A DNA stretch of 64,000 nucleotides, from the NCBI GenBank assembly GCA_963847615.1, contig CAWKAN010000029.1, positions 25,730-89,729 of the forward strand. The letters are read 5' to 3'. The DNA comes from Palsa-883 sp963847615. Its GTDB lineage: Bacteria; Pseudomonadota; Alphaproteobacteria; Acetobacterales; Acetobacteraceae. Below are positions 11,148 through 21,123 of the stretch, piece by piece (within the stretch, counting starts at the first letter, position 1; every line of letters starts with the position of its first letter). The position numbers were made by a program, and so were the translations under genes. The notes beneath the pieces were generated by a model. The model saw only the letters and a program-made list of their open reading frames with translations. It made no database searches and was not told the origin of the DNA.

Positions 11148-12017
11148 ATGGACACACTGGCGGACATCCTGGAGACCACCGCGTTCGAGCGCGTCGCCGC
11201 CGGCCACGTCTTCACCGAGGGCCCGCTGTGGCACCCCGACGGCTTCTTCTATTTCACCGACGTCCGCGCCGGAAAGATGTTTCGCCTGGTGCTCGGTCAG
11301 ACGCCGAGCCTGGTGCGCGAAACCACCGGCGGCAACGGTACCACCTTCGACCTGCAGGGCCGCCTCATCCTGTGCGAAGGCGATGCCCGCCGGGTCACCC
11401 GCACCGCGGCCGACGGCACCATCACCACCCTGGTCGAGCGCGTCAACGGCAAGCGGCTGAACCGGCCGAACGACGTGATCTGCCGCTCCGACGGCACGCT
11501 GTTCTTCACCGACCCGTCGATCCGCGTGCCGGTAGCCGACCGCGACGTCGGCGAGGGCGCGGTCTATCGCGTCGCCCCCGACGGACAGGTCCGCATGGCC
11601 GCCTGGTGCGAGTATCCGAACGGCCTCGCGCTGTCGCCGGACGAACGCACGCTGTATGTCGCCAATACCCGCTGGACCAAATACATCCATGCAATCGAAC
11701 TCGACGCCGCCGGCGACATGGTGCGCCGCCGGATCTTCGCGGATATGTCCTCGGACGGAACGAACGGCGTGCCGGACGGCATGAAGCTCGATGCCGCCGG
11801 GCGCATCTTCTGCACCGGCACCGGCGGCGTCTGGGTGTTCGCGCCCGACGGCAGCAAGATCGGCATCATCGAAACCCCCGAAGTCTGCGCCAACATCGCC
11901 TTCGGCGGCCCCGACCTGCGCACCCTGCTGTTCACCGCCAGCACCTCGGTGCTCACGCTGCGCGTCAAGACGCCGGGCCTGCCGCACCCGTGGTACAAAC
12001 GGCGCGCCGCGGGGTAG
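11148..12017 (+). CDS. SMP-30/gluconolactonase family hydrolase
   Basis: 289-residue six-bladed beta-propeller enzyme, likely a sugar or aromatic lactonase. Family metal-site segments are visible: FTEGPLWHPDG (Glu, blade 1), RPNDVICRSDGTLFFTDPS (Asn and Asp), YPNGLALSPDERTLYVANT, and GVPDGMKLDAAGRIFCTGTGGVWVF (catalytic Asp). Length is typical. The ATG at 11148 follows AAGGGGAGAAGGCGAAC, a strong ribosome-binding site; upstream in-frame codons are low complexity. Followed on the same strand by a composite palindrome and a thiolase. The substrate is not determined by sequence. Confidence 0.88.
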   Translation: MDTLADILETTAFERVAAGHVFTEGPLWHPDGFFYFTDVRAGKMFRLVLGQTPSLVRETTGGNGTTFDLQGRLILCEGDARRVTRTAADGTITTLVERVNGKRLNRPNDVICRSDGTLFFTDPSIRVPVADRDVGEGAVYRVAPDGQVRMAAWCEYPNGLALSPDERTLYVANTRWTKYIHAIELDAAGDMVRRRIFADMSSDGTNGVPDGMKLDAAGRIFCTGTGGVWVFAPDGSKIGIIETPEVCANIAFGGPDLRTLLFTASTSVLTLRVKTPGLPHPWYKRRAAG

Positions 12018-12023
12018 TTGGGT

Positions 12024-12317
12024 GAAGGAAGCAAGGTCGGGGCTCCGCCCCGAACCCCGCCAAGGGGCGCTGCCCCTTGGATCCCCGCCAAGGGCAGAGC
12101 CCTTGGAACCCTTCACCGGGAGTGGGTGAGGGGGAGGGGGCGTGCGGGCAGGGCGCCGGTGTCGTCCGGCGCGCCGGACGGCACTGGCGCCCTGCCCGCA
12201 CGCCCCCTCCCCCTCACCCACTCCCGGTCATGGAGTCCAGATGCCGCTGCCTCTGGTGGGGGTCCAGGGGGCAAAGCCCCCTGGCGGGGTTCGGGGCGGA
12301 GCCCCGACCTTGCTTCC
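12024..12317. repeat. Composite palindromic element, copy 2
   Basis: Second copy, between two co-directional genes. Left side GGGGCTCCGCCCC, CCAAGGGGCGCTGCCCCTTGG-type and CCAAGGGC/GCCCTTGG hairpins; then a long central stem beginning CCGGGAGTGGGTGAGGGGG; then CCTCTGG, CCAGGGGGC/GCCCCCTGG and GGGGCGGAGCCCC. Two arm differences near the stem tip (GGTGTC against GGCACT) are G-U pairs if the + strand is transcribed, which keeps the RNA stem. Confidence 0.9.
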
Positions 12318-12390
12318 CCCGCCCGATCTTGCCGATCCCGCGCAAACCGCGTACGCCGAGGCCAACACGCTGCCCAGGGGAGAATGCGCC

Positions 12391-13596
<1,206 letters not shown>

Positions 13597-13607
13597 CCGG
13601 CCGCGAT

Positions 13608-13906
13608 CGGGTGAACCAAGCAAGGTCGGGGCTCCGCCCCGAACCCCGCCAGGGGGGCTTTGCCCCCCTGGACCCCCCACCAGAGGCAGCGGCCTCTTGA
13701 CTTCATGACTGGGCGTGTGGGGAGGGGGCGGGGCGGGTGGGCGAGGCGCACGGGGCGTCCGGCGCGCCGGACGCCCCGTGCGCCTCGCCCACCCGCCCCC
13801 GCCCCCTCCCCACACGCCCAGTCCGGGGTTCCAAGGGCTCCGCCCTTGGTGGGGGTCCAGGGGGCAAAGCCCCCTGGTGGGGTCTGGGGCGAAGCCCCAG
13901 CCTTGC
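13608..13906. repeat. Composite palindromic element, copy 3
   Basis: Third copy, between the thiolase and the ABC binding-protein gene. Left hairpins are of the CCAGGGGGGC/GCCCCCCTGG and CCAGAGGC type. The central stem runs from GACTGGGCGTGTGGGGAGGG to its complement, with tip GTCCGGCG/CGCCGGAC. Right hairpins are CCAAGGGC/GCCCTTGG, CCAGGGGGC/GCCCCCTGG and GGGGC/GCCCC. The order of modules differs from copies 1 and 2. Confidence 0.9.
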
Positions 13907-13974
13907 GCGGACGGAAATGATGGCGGCCGGCGGCGGGTTGCGGCAGCATCGCCGCCTGCACCAAGGAGCCGCCC

Positions 13975-15480
13975 ATGCGCCGCGCCCCTCCCCTGCTGCC
14001 GTTCCTGCTGGCTGCCATGCTGCTCGCCGCCGGCCCCGTGCTCGCCGCCGGCACGCTGCGCATCGGGCTGAACGAGGACCCCGACGCGCTCGACCCCGCC
14101 CGCAGCGGCACCTTCGTCGGGCGCATCGTCTTCGCCGCCACCTGCGACAAGCTGGTCGACCTCGACGCCGCCGACAATTTCGTCCCGCAGCTCGCCACCG
14201 CCTGGCAGTGGTCGCCGGACGGCCTGGCGCTGACGCTGACGCTGCGCGACGGGGTCAGGTTCCAGGACGGCGAGACGCTGGATGCCGAGGCGGTGCGCGC
14301 CAACATCGAGCGTTACCGCACCGCGCCGGAAAGCCTGCGCAAGAGCGAGCTGGGCCCGCTGACCGCCGTGGAGGTGGTCGATCCGCACACCGTCCGGCTG
14401 CGCCTGTCGCGCCCCTACGCGCCGCTGGTCGCGGTGCTGTCCGACCGCGCCGGGATGATGCTGGCGCCGCAGGCGATGGCGCGGCTCGGCCCGCGCATCG
14501 CCGACGAACTGCCCTGCGCCGGGCCGTTCAAGCTCACCGAGCGCGTCGCGCAGGACCGCATCGTGGTCGATCGTTTCCCCGGCTACTGGAACGCGCCGGC
14601 GATCGCGCTCGACCGCATCGTCTACCAGCCGATCCCCGACACCACCGTGCGGCTGGTCAACCTGGAGGCCGGGCGGCTCGACATGGTCGAGCGGTTGGGG
14701 CCGACCGATGTTGCCAAGGTGAAGGCCAACCCGCATCTGCGGCTGATCAGCATCACCGCGCTGGCGTATTATTCGCTGTCGATCAACCTCGCCGCCGACG
14801 GGCCGCTGGCGCACGAGCCGCTGGTGCGCGCGGCGCTGGAGGCCGCGATCGATCGCGTCGCGCTCAACCAGGTGGTGATGGACGGGCAGTTCACGCCGTC
14901 GAACCAGTTCGAGGCGCCCGGCACGCGCTACTGGAACCCGCAGCGCCCGGTGCCGCCGCGCGATGTGGCGAAGGCCAAGGCGCTGCTGCAACAGGCCGGG
15001 GTGGCGCATCCGACGTTCACCCTGATCACCGGCAACAGCCCGGTGGAGGTCCAGGTCGGCGAGGTGCTGCAGGCGATGGCCGCCGAGGCCGGCTTCGACA
15101 TCAGGCTGCGGGCGATGGAGGCCAATGCCGAGGTCGCCACCACGAAGTCCGGCGCCTACCAGGCCGCGCTGGTGCTGTGGAGCGGGCGGGCCGATCCCGA
15201 CGGCAACGTGGCGATCTGGCTGGCCTGCAACGGCTTTCTCAACTGGGGCAAATACTGCAACCCGAAATTCGACGAGGTGTTGACCCAGGCGCGCAGCGTG
15301 ACCGACGTCGCGCAACGCCAGGCGCTGTATCGCTCTCTCTCCGACATCTACCTCGCGGACCGGCCGATGATCGTGCTGTACCACGTGAAATGGCTGTGGG
15401 CGGTCAGCGACCGGCTGGCGGGCTTCACGCCGACGCCGGACGGCATGATCCGCCCGCAGGGCATCCGGCTGGCGCCGTAG
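13975..15480 (+). CDS. ABC transporter peptide/nickel-type substrate-binding protein
   Basis: 501-residue family 5 extracellular solute-binding protein. A signal peptide is visible (MRRAPPLLPFLLAAMLLAAG, cleavage near AGPVLAAG). The mature start TLRIGLNEDPDALDPARSG and later blocks WQWSPDGLALTLTLRDGVRFQDGE and LDAEAVRANIERY are typical. In Gram-negative bacteria it would deliver peptides, modified amino acids or similar ligands to an inner-membrane ABC transporter. No permease or ATPase is nearby, so it is an orphan here. The next gene, 13 nt later, is an N-carbamoyl amino acid amidohydrolase-like enzyme, which suggests an imported amino acid derivative or ureide as ligand. That link is inference. 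Confidence 0.9.
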   Translation: MRRAPPLLPFLLAAMLLAAGPVLAAGTLRIGLNEDPDALDPARSGTFVGRIVFAATCDKLVDLDAADNFVPQLATAWQWSPDGLALTLTLRDGVRFQDGETLDAEAVRANIERYRTAPESLRKSELGPLTAVEVVDPHTVRLRLSRPYAPLVAVLSDRAGMMLAPQAMARLGPRIADELPCAGPFKLTERVAQDRIVVDRFPGYWNAPAIALDRIVYQPIPDTTVRLVNLEAGRLDMVERLGPTDVAKVKANPHLRLISITALAYYSLSINLAADGPLAHEPLVRAALEAAIDRVALNQVVMDGQFTPSNQFEAPGTRYWNPQRPVPPRDVAKAKALLQQAGVAHPTFTLITGNSPVEVQVGEVLQAMAAEAGFDIRLRAMEANAEVATTKSGAYQAALVLWSGRADPDGNVAIWLACNGFLNWGKYCNPKFDEVLTQARSVTDVAQRQALYRSLSDIYLADRPMIVLYHVKWLWAVSDRLAGFTPTPDGMIRPQGIRLAP

Positions 15481-15493
15481 CGGGGCGGCGCGC

Positions 15494-16705
15494 ATGCCGA
15501 CGATCGACGCCGCGCGGCTGCTGCAGGATCTGCGCGAGCTGGCGCGGATCGGCGCCTGGCGGACCGGCGTGCACCGGCCGACCTATTCCGCCGACGACAT
15601 GACGGCGCGACACTGGCTGGCCGCGCGCCTCACCGAGGCCGGCCTGGCGGCGGAGATCGACGGCATCGGCAACGTCATCGGCCGCACCGCCGCGCCCGGG
15701 CCGAAGCTGCTGCTCGGCAGCCACCTGGAGACGCAGCCGCATGCCGGCTGGCTGGATGGCGCGCTGGGCGTGATCTACGGGCTGGAGGTCGCGCGGGTGC
15801 TCGGGGCCAGCCTGGGTCACGCCATCGAGGTCGGCGCCTGGGCCGACGAGGAGGGGCATTTCGGCAATTTCCTCGGCAGCCGCTCGTTCGTGCACGGCAT
15901 CGACGCGGCGGAGATCGCGCGCACCGTCAACCGCCATGACGGCACGTCCCTGCCGGATGCGCTGGCGCAGGCGGGTCTCGCCGGGCGAGCGCGCGCGCGG
16001 CTCGATCCGGCGCGCTACCGCGGCTACCTGGAGGCGCATATCGAGCAGGGCGACGAGCTTGATCGTTCCGGGCTGCGCCTTGGCGTGGTCACCAGTATCG
16101 TCGGCATCTGGCAATACCTGATCCGTTTCGAGGGCGTGCAGAACCACGCGGGGACCACGCGCATGGCGATCCGCAAGGACGCCGGGGTCGCGCTGGTGCG
16201 GCTGGCGGGCGCGATCGAGGCGCGCTTCCCCCAGGTGGCCGGTCCGCGCAGCGTGTGGACCACCGGGCGCATCCTGCTAGAGCCGGGGGCGGCCAGCATC
16301 GTGCCGGGCCGGGCGGAGATGCTGTTCCAGTTCCGCGACGCCGATCCCGCGCGCCTCGCCGCGCTGCAGCAGGCGCTGGAGGCGCTGGTCGCCGAGGCCG
16401 ACGCCGGCCCCTGTCGGGTGACGCTGACCAACCTGTCGCGCTCGACGCCCAAGGTCATGGACGCTGGGTTCCAGGACGTGCTGGAGCGCGCGGCGGAGCG
16501 CAATGCGCCGGGGCTGCACCTCCGCCTGCCCAGCGGTGCCGGCCACGACGCGCAGGTCTTTGCCGACCGGTTGCCCGCGGCGATGCTGTTCGTCCCCAGC
16601 ATCGGCGGCATCAGCCACCACCACGCGGAGGACACGCGCGAGGCGGACCTGGTGCTGGGCTGCCAGGTGCTGGCCGACGCCGCGGCGGAGATCCTGGGCG
16701 GGTAA
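15494..16705 (+). CDS. M20-family Zn amidohydrolase (N-carbamoyl-L-amino acid hydrolase / allantoate amidohydrolase type)
   Basis: 403-residue hydantoinase/carbamoylase-type peptidase-fold enzyme that hydrolyses N-carbamoyl or ureido amide bonds. Metal ligands fit the family: GSHLETQPHAGWLDGALGV (His and Asp), WADEEGHFGNFLGSRSF (tandem Glu), AHIEQGDELD, the dimer-domain NHAGTTRMAIRKDA block, LPSGAGHDAQVF and C-terminal GGISHHHAEDTRE (His). The usual SHLDT is SHLET here. It begins 13 nt after the solute-binding protein and is probably co-transcribed, so import and hydrolysis of one substrate class is a reasonable model. The stop is followed at once by a palindrome (16706-16754). Confidence 0.88.
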   Translation: MPTIDAARLLQDLRELARIGAWRTGVHRPTYSADDMTARHWLAARLTEAGLAAEIDGIGNVIGRTAAPGPKLLLGSHLETQPHAGWLDGALGVIYGLEVARVLGASLGHAIEVGAWADEEGHFGNFLGSRSFVHGIDAAEIARTVNRHDGTSLPDALAQAGLAGRARARLDPARYRGYLEAHIEQGDELDRSGLRLGVVTSIVGIWQYLIRFEGVQNHAGTTRMAIRKDAGVALVRLAGAIEARFPQVAGPRSVWTTGRILLEPGAASIVPGRAEMLFQFRDADPARLAALQQALEALVAEADAGPCRVTLTNLSRSTPKVMDAGFQDVLERAAERNAPGLHLRLPSGAGHDAQVFADRLPAAMLFVPSIGGISHHHAEDTREADLVLGCQVLADAAAEILGG

Positions 16706-16754
16706 TACCAGCGGCCCAAAGTGATGACTCTTCCATCATTTCGGGCGGCTGGCA
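16706..16754. repeat. 49-bp imperfect palindrome after the amidohydrolase
   Basis: TACCAGCGGCCCAAAGTGAT...TCATTTCGGGCGGCTGGCA folds into an imperfect hairpin starting at the stop codon. It may terminate the operon. Its outer arm TACCAgCGGCCC resembles the hairpin arm at 17512-17523 on the other side of the group II intron. Confidence 0.6.
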
Positions 16755-16802
16755 TCGCGCGCGGGGTTGCCCAGGGGAGCAGGGGGCGGCCGCGCGATCG
16801 CG

Positions 16803-17458
16803 GTAGGGACGCCCATTACTGGGCGCCCCCCGCACAGAACCGTACGTGCGGCTTTCCCGCATACGGCTCCCACCTCGGGTATGTGACGGTGATGCACGCA
16901 CTATCCTGCGGCATTGCCGTACGCGCTCCAGCGCCTGTGACACACGTTCCCGGTTCTGTGCCCGGTGCGTGCTTTGCCGGTTCGCGTTCCCCTCGGCCCC
17001 TGCCCTTCGCTCCACCCGCTCCATCCCCGGTGTCCCGGTTCCGTTCGCGGGCTTCATCGCTACTACGACAGGGTCTGACTTCTCGTGCCCGTGCATCGCC
17101 GGCTTCGGCTCATCGCCTTCCCGACGCGGGCCGGACGGACGAGCATCCGTCCGGTCAGACACGAGACCTCCCAGGTTCCGACAGGTTCCCTTCGTGCGTG
17201 ATGAGGTCTTCGACCCCGACCGAGCGACGGCGCCTCGCTTGACGGTGCCGCACATGTTGCCTTCGGCTGTTTGGACGGCCTCGGCCTCGGTGGCATTGTC
17301 TCTTTCGTGGCTCAATAGCTCACCCCACACAATCGCTGTGTACGCTTCGTGGCCGCCGTCACCGACGGAATCTCACGCAACACTCACTACCAGGCGGGTG
17401 CTACCCCTTACCTGGGCCGGACTTCCACCGGCTGGAACCCGCCAGCCTCCTGGCGCAC
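16803..17458 (-). mobile_element. Group II intron with its reverse transcriptase deleted
   Basis: Minus strand. The 5' end at 17458 starts GTGCGCCAGGAGG, matching the GTGCG consensus. Domain V is recognisable at 16837-16869 (GAGCCGTATGC, GAAA loop, GCACGTACGGTTC), followed by a domain VI hairpin and the 3' end GTCCCTAC at 16803. Between them only the first residues of a maturase-like frame remain (KSDPVVVAMKPANGTG and VSQALERVRQ). These run straight into the domain IV/V boundary, so the reverse transcriptase body is gone. The remaining 656-nt RNA could still splice if a maturase is supplied in trans. Subclass not assigned. Confidence 0.8.
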
Positions 17459-17477
17459 CCAAACCAAAACTCATAGC

Positions 17478-17520
17478 AACGGCCCAGCACCAGCCGATGG
17501 GTCGGCAATTAGGGCCGTTG
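17478..17520 (-). terminator. Hairpin downstream of the NIPSNAP operon, at the intron insertion site
   Basis: Nested hairpin CAACGGCCC...GCCGA-TGGG-TCGGC...GGGCCGTTG. On the minus strand it lies 126 nt after the 70-residue gene's stop and is followed by GAGTTTTGGTTTGG. The group II intron starts 20 nt further on. Terminator role inferred. Confidence 0.5.
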
Positions 17521-17645
17521 GTATAACCGCCCGCCAACGCTCCGCGGCAACCCGCGCGCGATCCCACGCCGCCGCGATGATGCAAGGTTATAACGGCATC
17601 GCTTTAATATCGGCCAGACAACATCGTCCGACCCAACGCCCGCCT

Positions 17646-17858
17646 CTACAGATCGAACTTGCCCTGCCGCTGGTCGTAAATCTTGCCGCGGCGACGCGAC
17701 ACGGCGAGCGCCTGGACGCGCGGCTCGGACGGATGGAATGCCGCCGTCCAAGTGCGCCGGCGCGCCTCGTAGGCGCGCTGCTTGGCCGCGGTGTCGGTGA
17801 TGAACCGCGTCGTCACCTCGACCCGCACCGGACCGGTCCTGTCAGGGTCGTCGGTCAT
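17646..17858 (-). CDS. Small hypothetical protein (70 aa)
   Basis: Basic 70-residue protein MTDDPDRTGPVRVEVTTRFI...KIYDQRQGKFDL. It has no signal peptide or membrane segment and no recognised family. It starts 34 nt after the NIPSNAP stop on the same strand, so it is probably the second gene of that operon. An Arg-rich middle (ARRRTWT, SRRRGKIYD) suggests nucleic-acid or anionic ligand contact, which is only a guess. Confidence 0.5.
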   Translation of the reverse strand: MTDDPDRTGPVRVEVTTRFITDTAAKQRAYEARRRTWTAAFHPSEPRVQALAVSRRRGKIYDQRQGKFDL

Positions 17859-17892
17859 TGCGTCGCCCCATCGATGGCGTTCATCCGTCCGG

Positions 17893-18513
17893 CTACTGTA
17901 GCGGCGAGAAGGACGCCGGCACCACCAGCATGTTCTCCTGCTTCAGCAGCACGCCGGCGGCGGCCGAGCCGGGCGGCCAGACCCCCTTGGCCACCGCCTC
18001 GGCGCGCACCTGCGCGCGATGGTCGGCGTCCTGGTAGGCCCAGATGTGCACCCATTTGTTGAGCGGACCGATCTCGGAGTTCCAGGCACCGACCAGCGGC
18101 GACAGTTTTGTCCGTGCCTCGATCTTCTCGCTCCAGCGCTGGATCACGCCGGGGATCGCGCCGGCGGCGAAGCCGTACATGCGGATCTCGTAGATGCCGC
18201 CCAGCCGGCGCGGCTCCAGCGGCGGCGAGAAGGGCGCCGGCAGGAACAACTCGCTGCGCTGCTCGACGACGAACTCGCGCGTCGGCGGCGGCCAGCCGGG
18301 CGCGGCGGAGGCCGCGGCGCGCACCTGCATCCGTTGCTCGAACGTGTCGTACGGCCAGACATGGATGACCTGGTTCAGCGGCCCGACCTCGGTGTGCCAG
18401 AACCCGGCCAGCGGCGAGAACTTCAGCCGCTCGGGCAGCGCGGCGGCGAACCGCTCCTCGAACTGCGGAATGCTGGCGGGCTTGAGCTGATAGGTGCGCA
18501 TCTCGATGATCAT
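17893..18513 (-). CDS. NIPSNAP family protein with two domains
   Basis: 206-residue protein made of two ferredoxin-like NIPSNAP domains. Repeat 1 starts MIIEMRTYQLKPASIPQFEE and repeat 2 starts GGIYEIRMYGFAAGAIPGVI. Each is followed by the paired motif L(A/V)G(F/A)W(H/N)(T/S)EIGPLNxxxHxWxY (GFWHTEVGPLNQVIHVWPY and GAWNSEIGPLNKWVHIWAY). The biochemical function of bacterial NIPSNAP proteins is not established; they often sit beside catabolic genes. ATG at 18513 is preceded by GGGAGGGAG. Divergent from the hydroxybutyrate dehydrogenase gene. Confidence 0.88.
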   Translation of the reverse strand: MIIEMRTYQLKPASIPQFEERFAAALPERLKFSPLAGFWHTEVGPLNQVIHVWPYDTFEQRMQVRAAASAAPGWPPPTREFVVEQRSELFLPAPFSPPLEPRRLGGIYEIRMYGFAAGAIPGVIQRWSEKIEARTKLSPLVGAWNSEIGPLNKWVHIWAYQDADHRAQVRAEAVAKGVWPPGSAAAGVLLKQENMLVVPASFSPLQ

Positions 18514-19019
18514 CGAACCACTCCCTCCCCGAAGGCGGCGCCGAGCCTAGCCCGCATTTCTCGCCCTGTCGCGGGCACTGGCGGGCCTCGGTCAAGCCGC
18601 GGCCCGGTCCCGGACCATCGTCCGCGGGCACGCCGGCGTCCACGACGGATGATCCCGATGAAAACCTGGACCTGGCGGGATGGAGTTCAGCTCGCTGCGG
18701 TGCAACATAGGGGGGACGACGGCGCGATGGCAATCCGGCCGACGCGAGAACGGGAGATCACCGGCATGACATGCGGCGCGATCCTGACGCGGACCAGGCC
18801 GGCCCGGCTGCACCTGGCGACGTCGGCACCTTGCCCGGTCGCCGGCCTGCCGCTGCGCCAGGCGCCGTCCGCCCGCCATCCGATCGCCGACCCGACGCTG
18901 CCGCCTGGCGGGGTGGCACGCGACAACCTGGCCTGGCCCCGCCACGGACGCGGCAATCAACGACCTGTCCATCCGGCAGGGCCGCGCATCGCTGGACCGT
19001 CAACGAAAGGACTGACGCT
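18514..19019. other. Divergent intergenic region
   Basis: 506 bp between the NIPSNAP operon (minus) and the 3-hydroxybutyrate dehydrogenase (plus). It should carry both promoters. The open frames inside are compositional and show no recognisable domains. No repeat or RNA structure stood out. Confidence 0.5.
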
Positions 19020-19805
19020 ATGAGCCTGAAAGCAAAAGTCGCCCTGGTCACCGGATCGACCAGCGGCATCGGCCTCGGCATCGCCCGCGCGCTGGCCGCG
19101 GAGGGCGCCGACCTGATGCTGAACGGTTTCGGCGACGCGGCGAAAATCGAACAGGAACGCGCCGGCCTGGCCAAGGCGTTCGGCGTGCGCGTCCGCTATT
19201 CCGCGGCCGATATCAGCAAGCCGGCGGAGATCGCCGCAATGGTGGCGGAGACCCAGCAATCGCTCGGCGCGCTGGACATCCTGGTGAACAACGCCGGCAT
19301 CCAGTTCGTTGCCGACATCGAGGAATTCCCCGAGGAGCGCTGGCACGCGATCATCGCCGTCAACCTGTCCGGCGTGTTCTTCGCCATCAAGGCGGCCGTC
19401 CCCGGCATGAAGGCCAAGGGCTGGGGCCGCATCATCAACATCGCCTCGGCGCACGGCCTGGTCGCCAGCCCGCAAAAGGCCGCCTACGTCGCGGCCAAGC
19501 ACGGTGTGGTCGGGTTGACCAAGGTCGCCGCGCTCGAGCTGGCCAGCCACGGCGTGACAGTGAACGCGATCTGCCCCGGCTGGGTGCTGACGCCGCTGGT
19601 GCAGCAGCAGCTGGAGGCCAAGGCGAAGGCCCAGGGCAGCGACATCGAAACCGTGAAACACAGCTTCCTGGCCGAGAAACAGGCGCTGCTGGAGTTCTCC
19701 ACCCCGGAACAGATCGGCGCGCTCGCGGTGTTCCTCTGCTCGGAGGGAGCCAAAACCATCACCGGCGCGCCACTGTCGATCGACGGCGGATGGGTGGCGC
19801 AATAG
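19020..19805 (+). CDS. bdhA: 3-hydroxybutyrate dehydrogenase (SDR)
   Basis: 261-residue classical SDR converting D-3-hydroxybutyrate to acetoacetate with NAD, usually in polyhydroxybutyrate turnover. Key parts: VALVTGSTSGIGLGIARALA (TGxxxGIG), MLNGFGDAAKIE, ILVNNAGIQFVADIEEFPEE (NNAG), NIASAHGLVASPQKAAYVAAKHG (Ser, then YxxxK), and the tail ITGAPLSIDGGWVAQ. The NGFG and QF/QHV blocks separate BdhA from generic SDRs. The frame is open far upstream, but the ATG at 19020 is the family start. Its stop is followed by composite palindrome copy 4, which lies between this gene and the convergent dapB. Confidence 0.88.
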   Translation: MSLKAKVALVTGSTSGIGLGIARALAAEGADLMLNGFGDAAKIEQERAGLAKAFGVRVRYSAADISKPAEIAAMVAETQQSLGALDILVNNAGIQFVADIEEFPEERWHAIIAVNLSGVFFAIKAAVPGMKAKGWGRIINIASAHGLVASPQKAAYVAAKHGVVGLTKVAALELASHGVTVNAICPGWVLTPLVQQQLEAKAKAQGSDIETVKHSFLAEKQALLEFSTPEQIGALAVFLCSEGAKTITGAPLSIDGGWVAQ

Positions 19806-19810
19806 CCGCG

Positions 19811-20130
19811 GCAATCCGGGCGGCCAGCAAGGTCGGGGCTCCGCCCCGAACCCCGCCAGGGGGCGTTGCCCCCTGGACCCCCACCAGAGGCGGAGCCTCT
19901 GGACTCCATGACTGGGAGTGTGGGGAGGGGAAGGGGGCGGGTGGGCGAGGCGCAGGGGCGCCGTCCAGCGTGCTGGACGGCGCCCCTGCGCCTCGCCCAC
20001 CCGCCCCCTTCCCCTCCCCACACTCCCAGTGAAGGGTTCCAAGGGCTCGCCCTTGGCGGGGTTCCAAGGGGCAGCGCCCCTTGGTGGGGTCTGGGGCGAA
20101 GCCCCAGCCTTGCTGGCCGCCCGGATTGGC
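19811..20130. repeat. Composite palindromic element, copy 4
   Basis: Fourth copy, between convergent bdhA and dapB. Outer locus-specific arms GCAATCCGGGCGGCCAGCAA and its complement close the unit. Inside, the left side carries CCAGGGGGC and CCAGAGGC hairpins and the right side CCAAGGGC and CCAAGGGGC hairpins, the reverse order of copy 1. The central stem tip GTCCAGC/GCTGGAC differs from GTCCGGC/GCCGGAC in copy 1 by a compensated base pair. Confidence 0.9.
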
Positions 20131-20136
20131 GGGCCG

Positions 20137-20910
20137 TTACATTCCCAGCACGTCCATCATCGAATAGAGGCCCGGGGTGCGTCCGGCCAGCCACAGCGCG
20201 GCGCGCACCGCGCCGGTGGCGAAGGCGCGGCGATCGAAGGCGCGGTGGGTGAGCGCGATGTGCTCGGTCGCGGCGGCGAAGATCAGCGTGTGCTCGCCGA
20301 CCACCTGGCCGCCGCGCAGGGCGGCGAAGCCGATGGCACCGGTTTTGCGCGCCCCGGTGTGGCCGTGCCGGCCGCTCTCCATCACCTCGTTCAGCGCCAC
20401 GCCGCGGCCCTTGGCGACCGCGCGGCCCATGCCGATCGCGGTGCCGGAGGGGGCGTCGACCTTCTGGCGGTGGTGCATCTCCATGATCTCGGCGTCGTAG
20501 GCCGCGGCCGGCAGGGCGGCGCCCATGCGCTCGGCGAGGGCCAGGACCAGGTTCACCCCGGGGGAGAAGTTCGCCGCGTAAACCACGGGAATGTGGCGGG
20601 CAGCCGCGGCGACGGCGGCCTCGTCGGCGTCGGACAGGCCGGAGCTGCCGAGCACCCAGGCGGTGCCCGCGGCGGCCAGGGCGGCGGCGGTCGGTTGGGC
20701 GGTGGCGGCGTTGGTGAAATCCACCACCACGTCGCAGGCCCCGGCCAGCGCGGCGAGGTCGGGCAGCAGGGAGGTGCCGGGGGGCGGCGGTTTGGCCGAG
20801 CCGGCGCGGCCGATGCCGCCGACCAGGTCGGCCTCGGCGGCGCGGACTTCCTCGGCCAGCAGCTGGCCCATGCGCCCGGTGATGCCGGCGATGCCGATAC
20901 GTGTGGCCAT
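20137..20910 (-). CDS. dapB: 4-hydroxy-tetrahydrodipicolinate reductase
   Basis: 257-residue DapB, which reduces hydroxy-tetrahydrodipicolinate in lysine and diaminopimelate synthesis. Landmarks: MATRIGIAGITGRMGQLLAE (GxxGxMG nucleotide site), VVVDFTNAA, GSSGLSDADE, YAANFSPGVNLVL, catalytic EIMEMHHRQKVDAPSGTA (paired His, then Lys and SGTA), and GEHTLIFAAATEHIALTHRAFDR. The ATG at 20910 is the family start; the frame is open for 24 codons upstream without homology. Divergent from rpmI-rplT. Confidence 0.95.
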   Translation of the reverse strand: MATRIGIAGITGRMGQLLAEEVRAAEADLVGGIGRAGSAKPPPPGTSLLPDLAALAGACDVVVDFTNAATAQPTAAALAAAGTAWVLGSSGLSDADEAAVAAAARHIPVVYAANFSPGVNLVLALAERMGAALPAAAYDAEIMEMHHRQKVDAPSGTAIGMGRAVAKGRGVALNEVMESGRHGHTGARKTGAIGFAALRGGQVVGEHTLIFAAATEHIALTHRAFDRRAFATGAVRAALWLAGRTPGLYSMMDVLGM

Positions 20911-21123
20911 GGGCCGTGCTCCCTCCCCGGCCCCTCCCGCAACCGGAGGGGGCGTTTGGTCCTTGGGCATCCTGGGGGGCATCCTTGCATGGGCTGGGGG
21001 GCGCCGCTATAAGCCCGCCCCTCAGTTCGCGCGCCCGGGCTTTGGATGGGCATGCCCGGCCGCGACCGCCTGCCCCCCGGGATCTTCCGCGCCGGGGCGG
21101 GTGCCAACCGCAAGGAGACCCAA

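Noticed and set aside
18771..19019. Upstream extension of the 3-hydroxybutyrate dehydrogenase
   Set aside because: In-frame codons before 19020 are Pro/Arg-rich and not part of the SDR fold; the family start MSLKAKVALVTGS fits the ATG at 19020.
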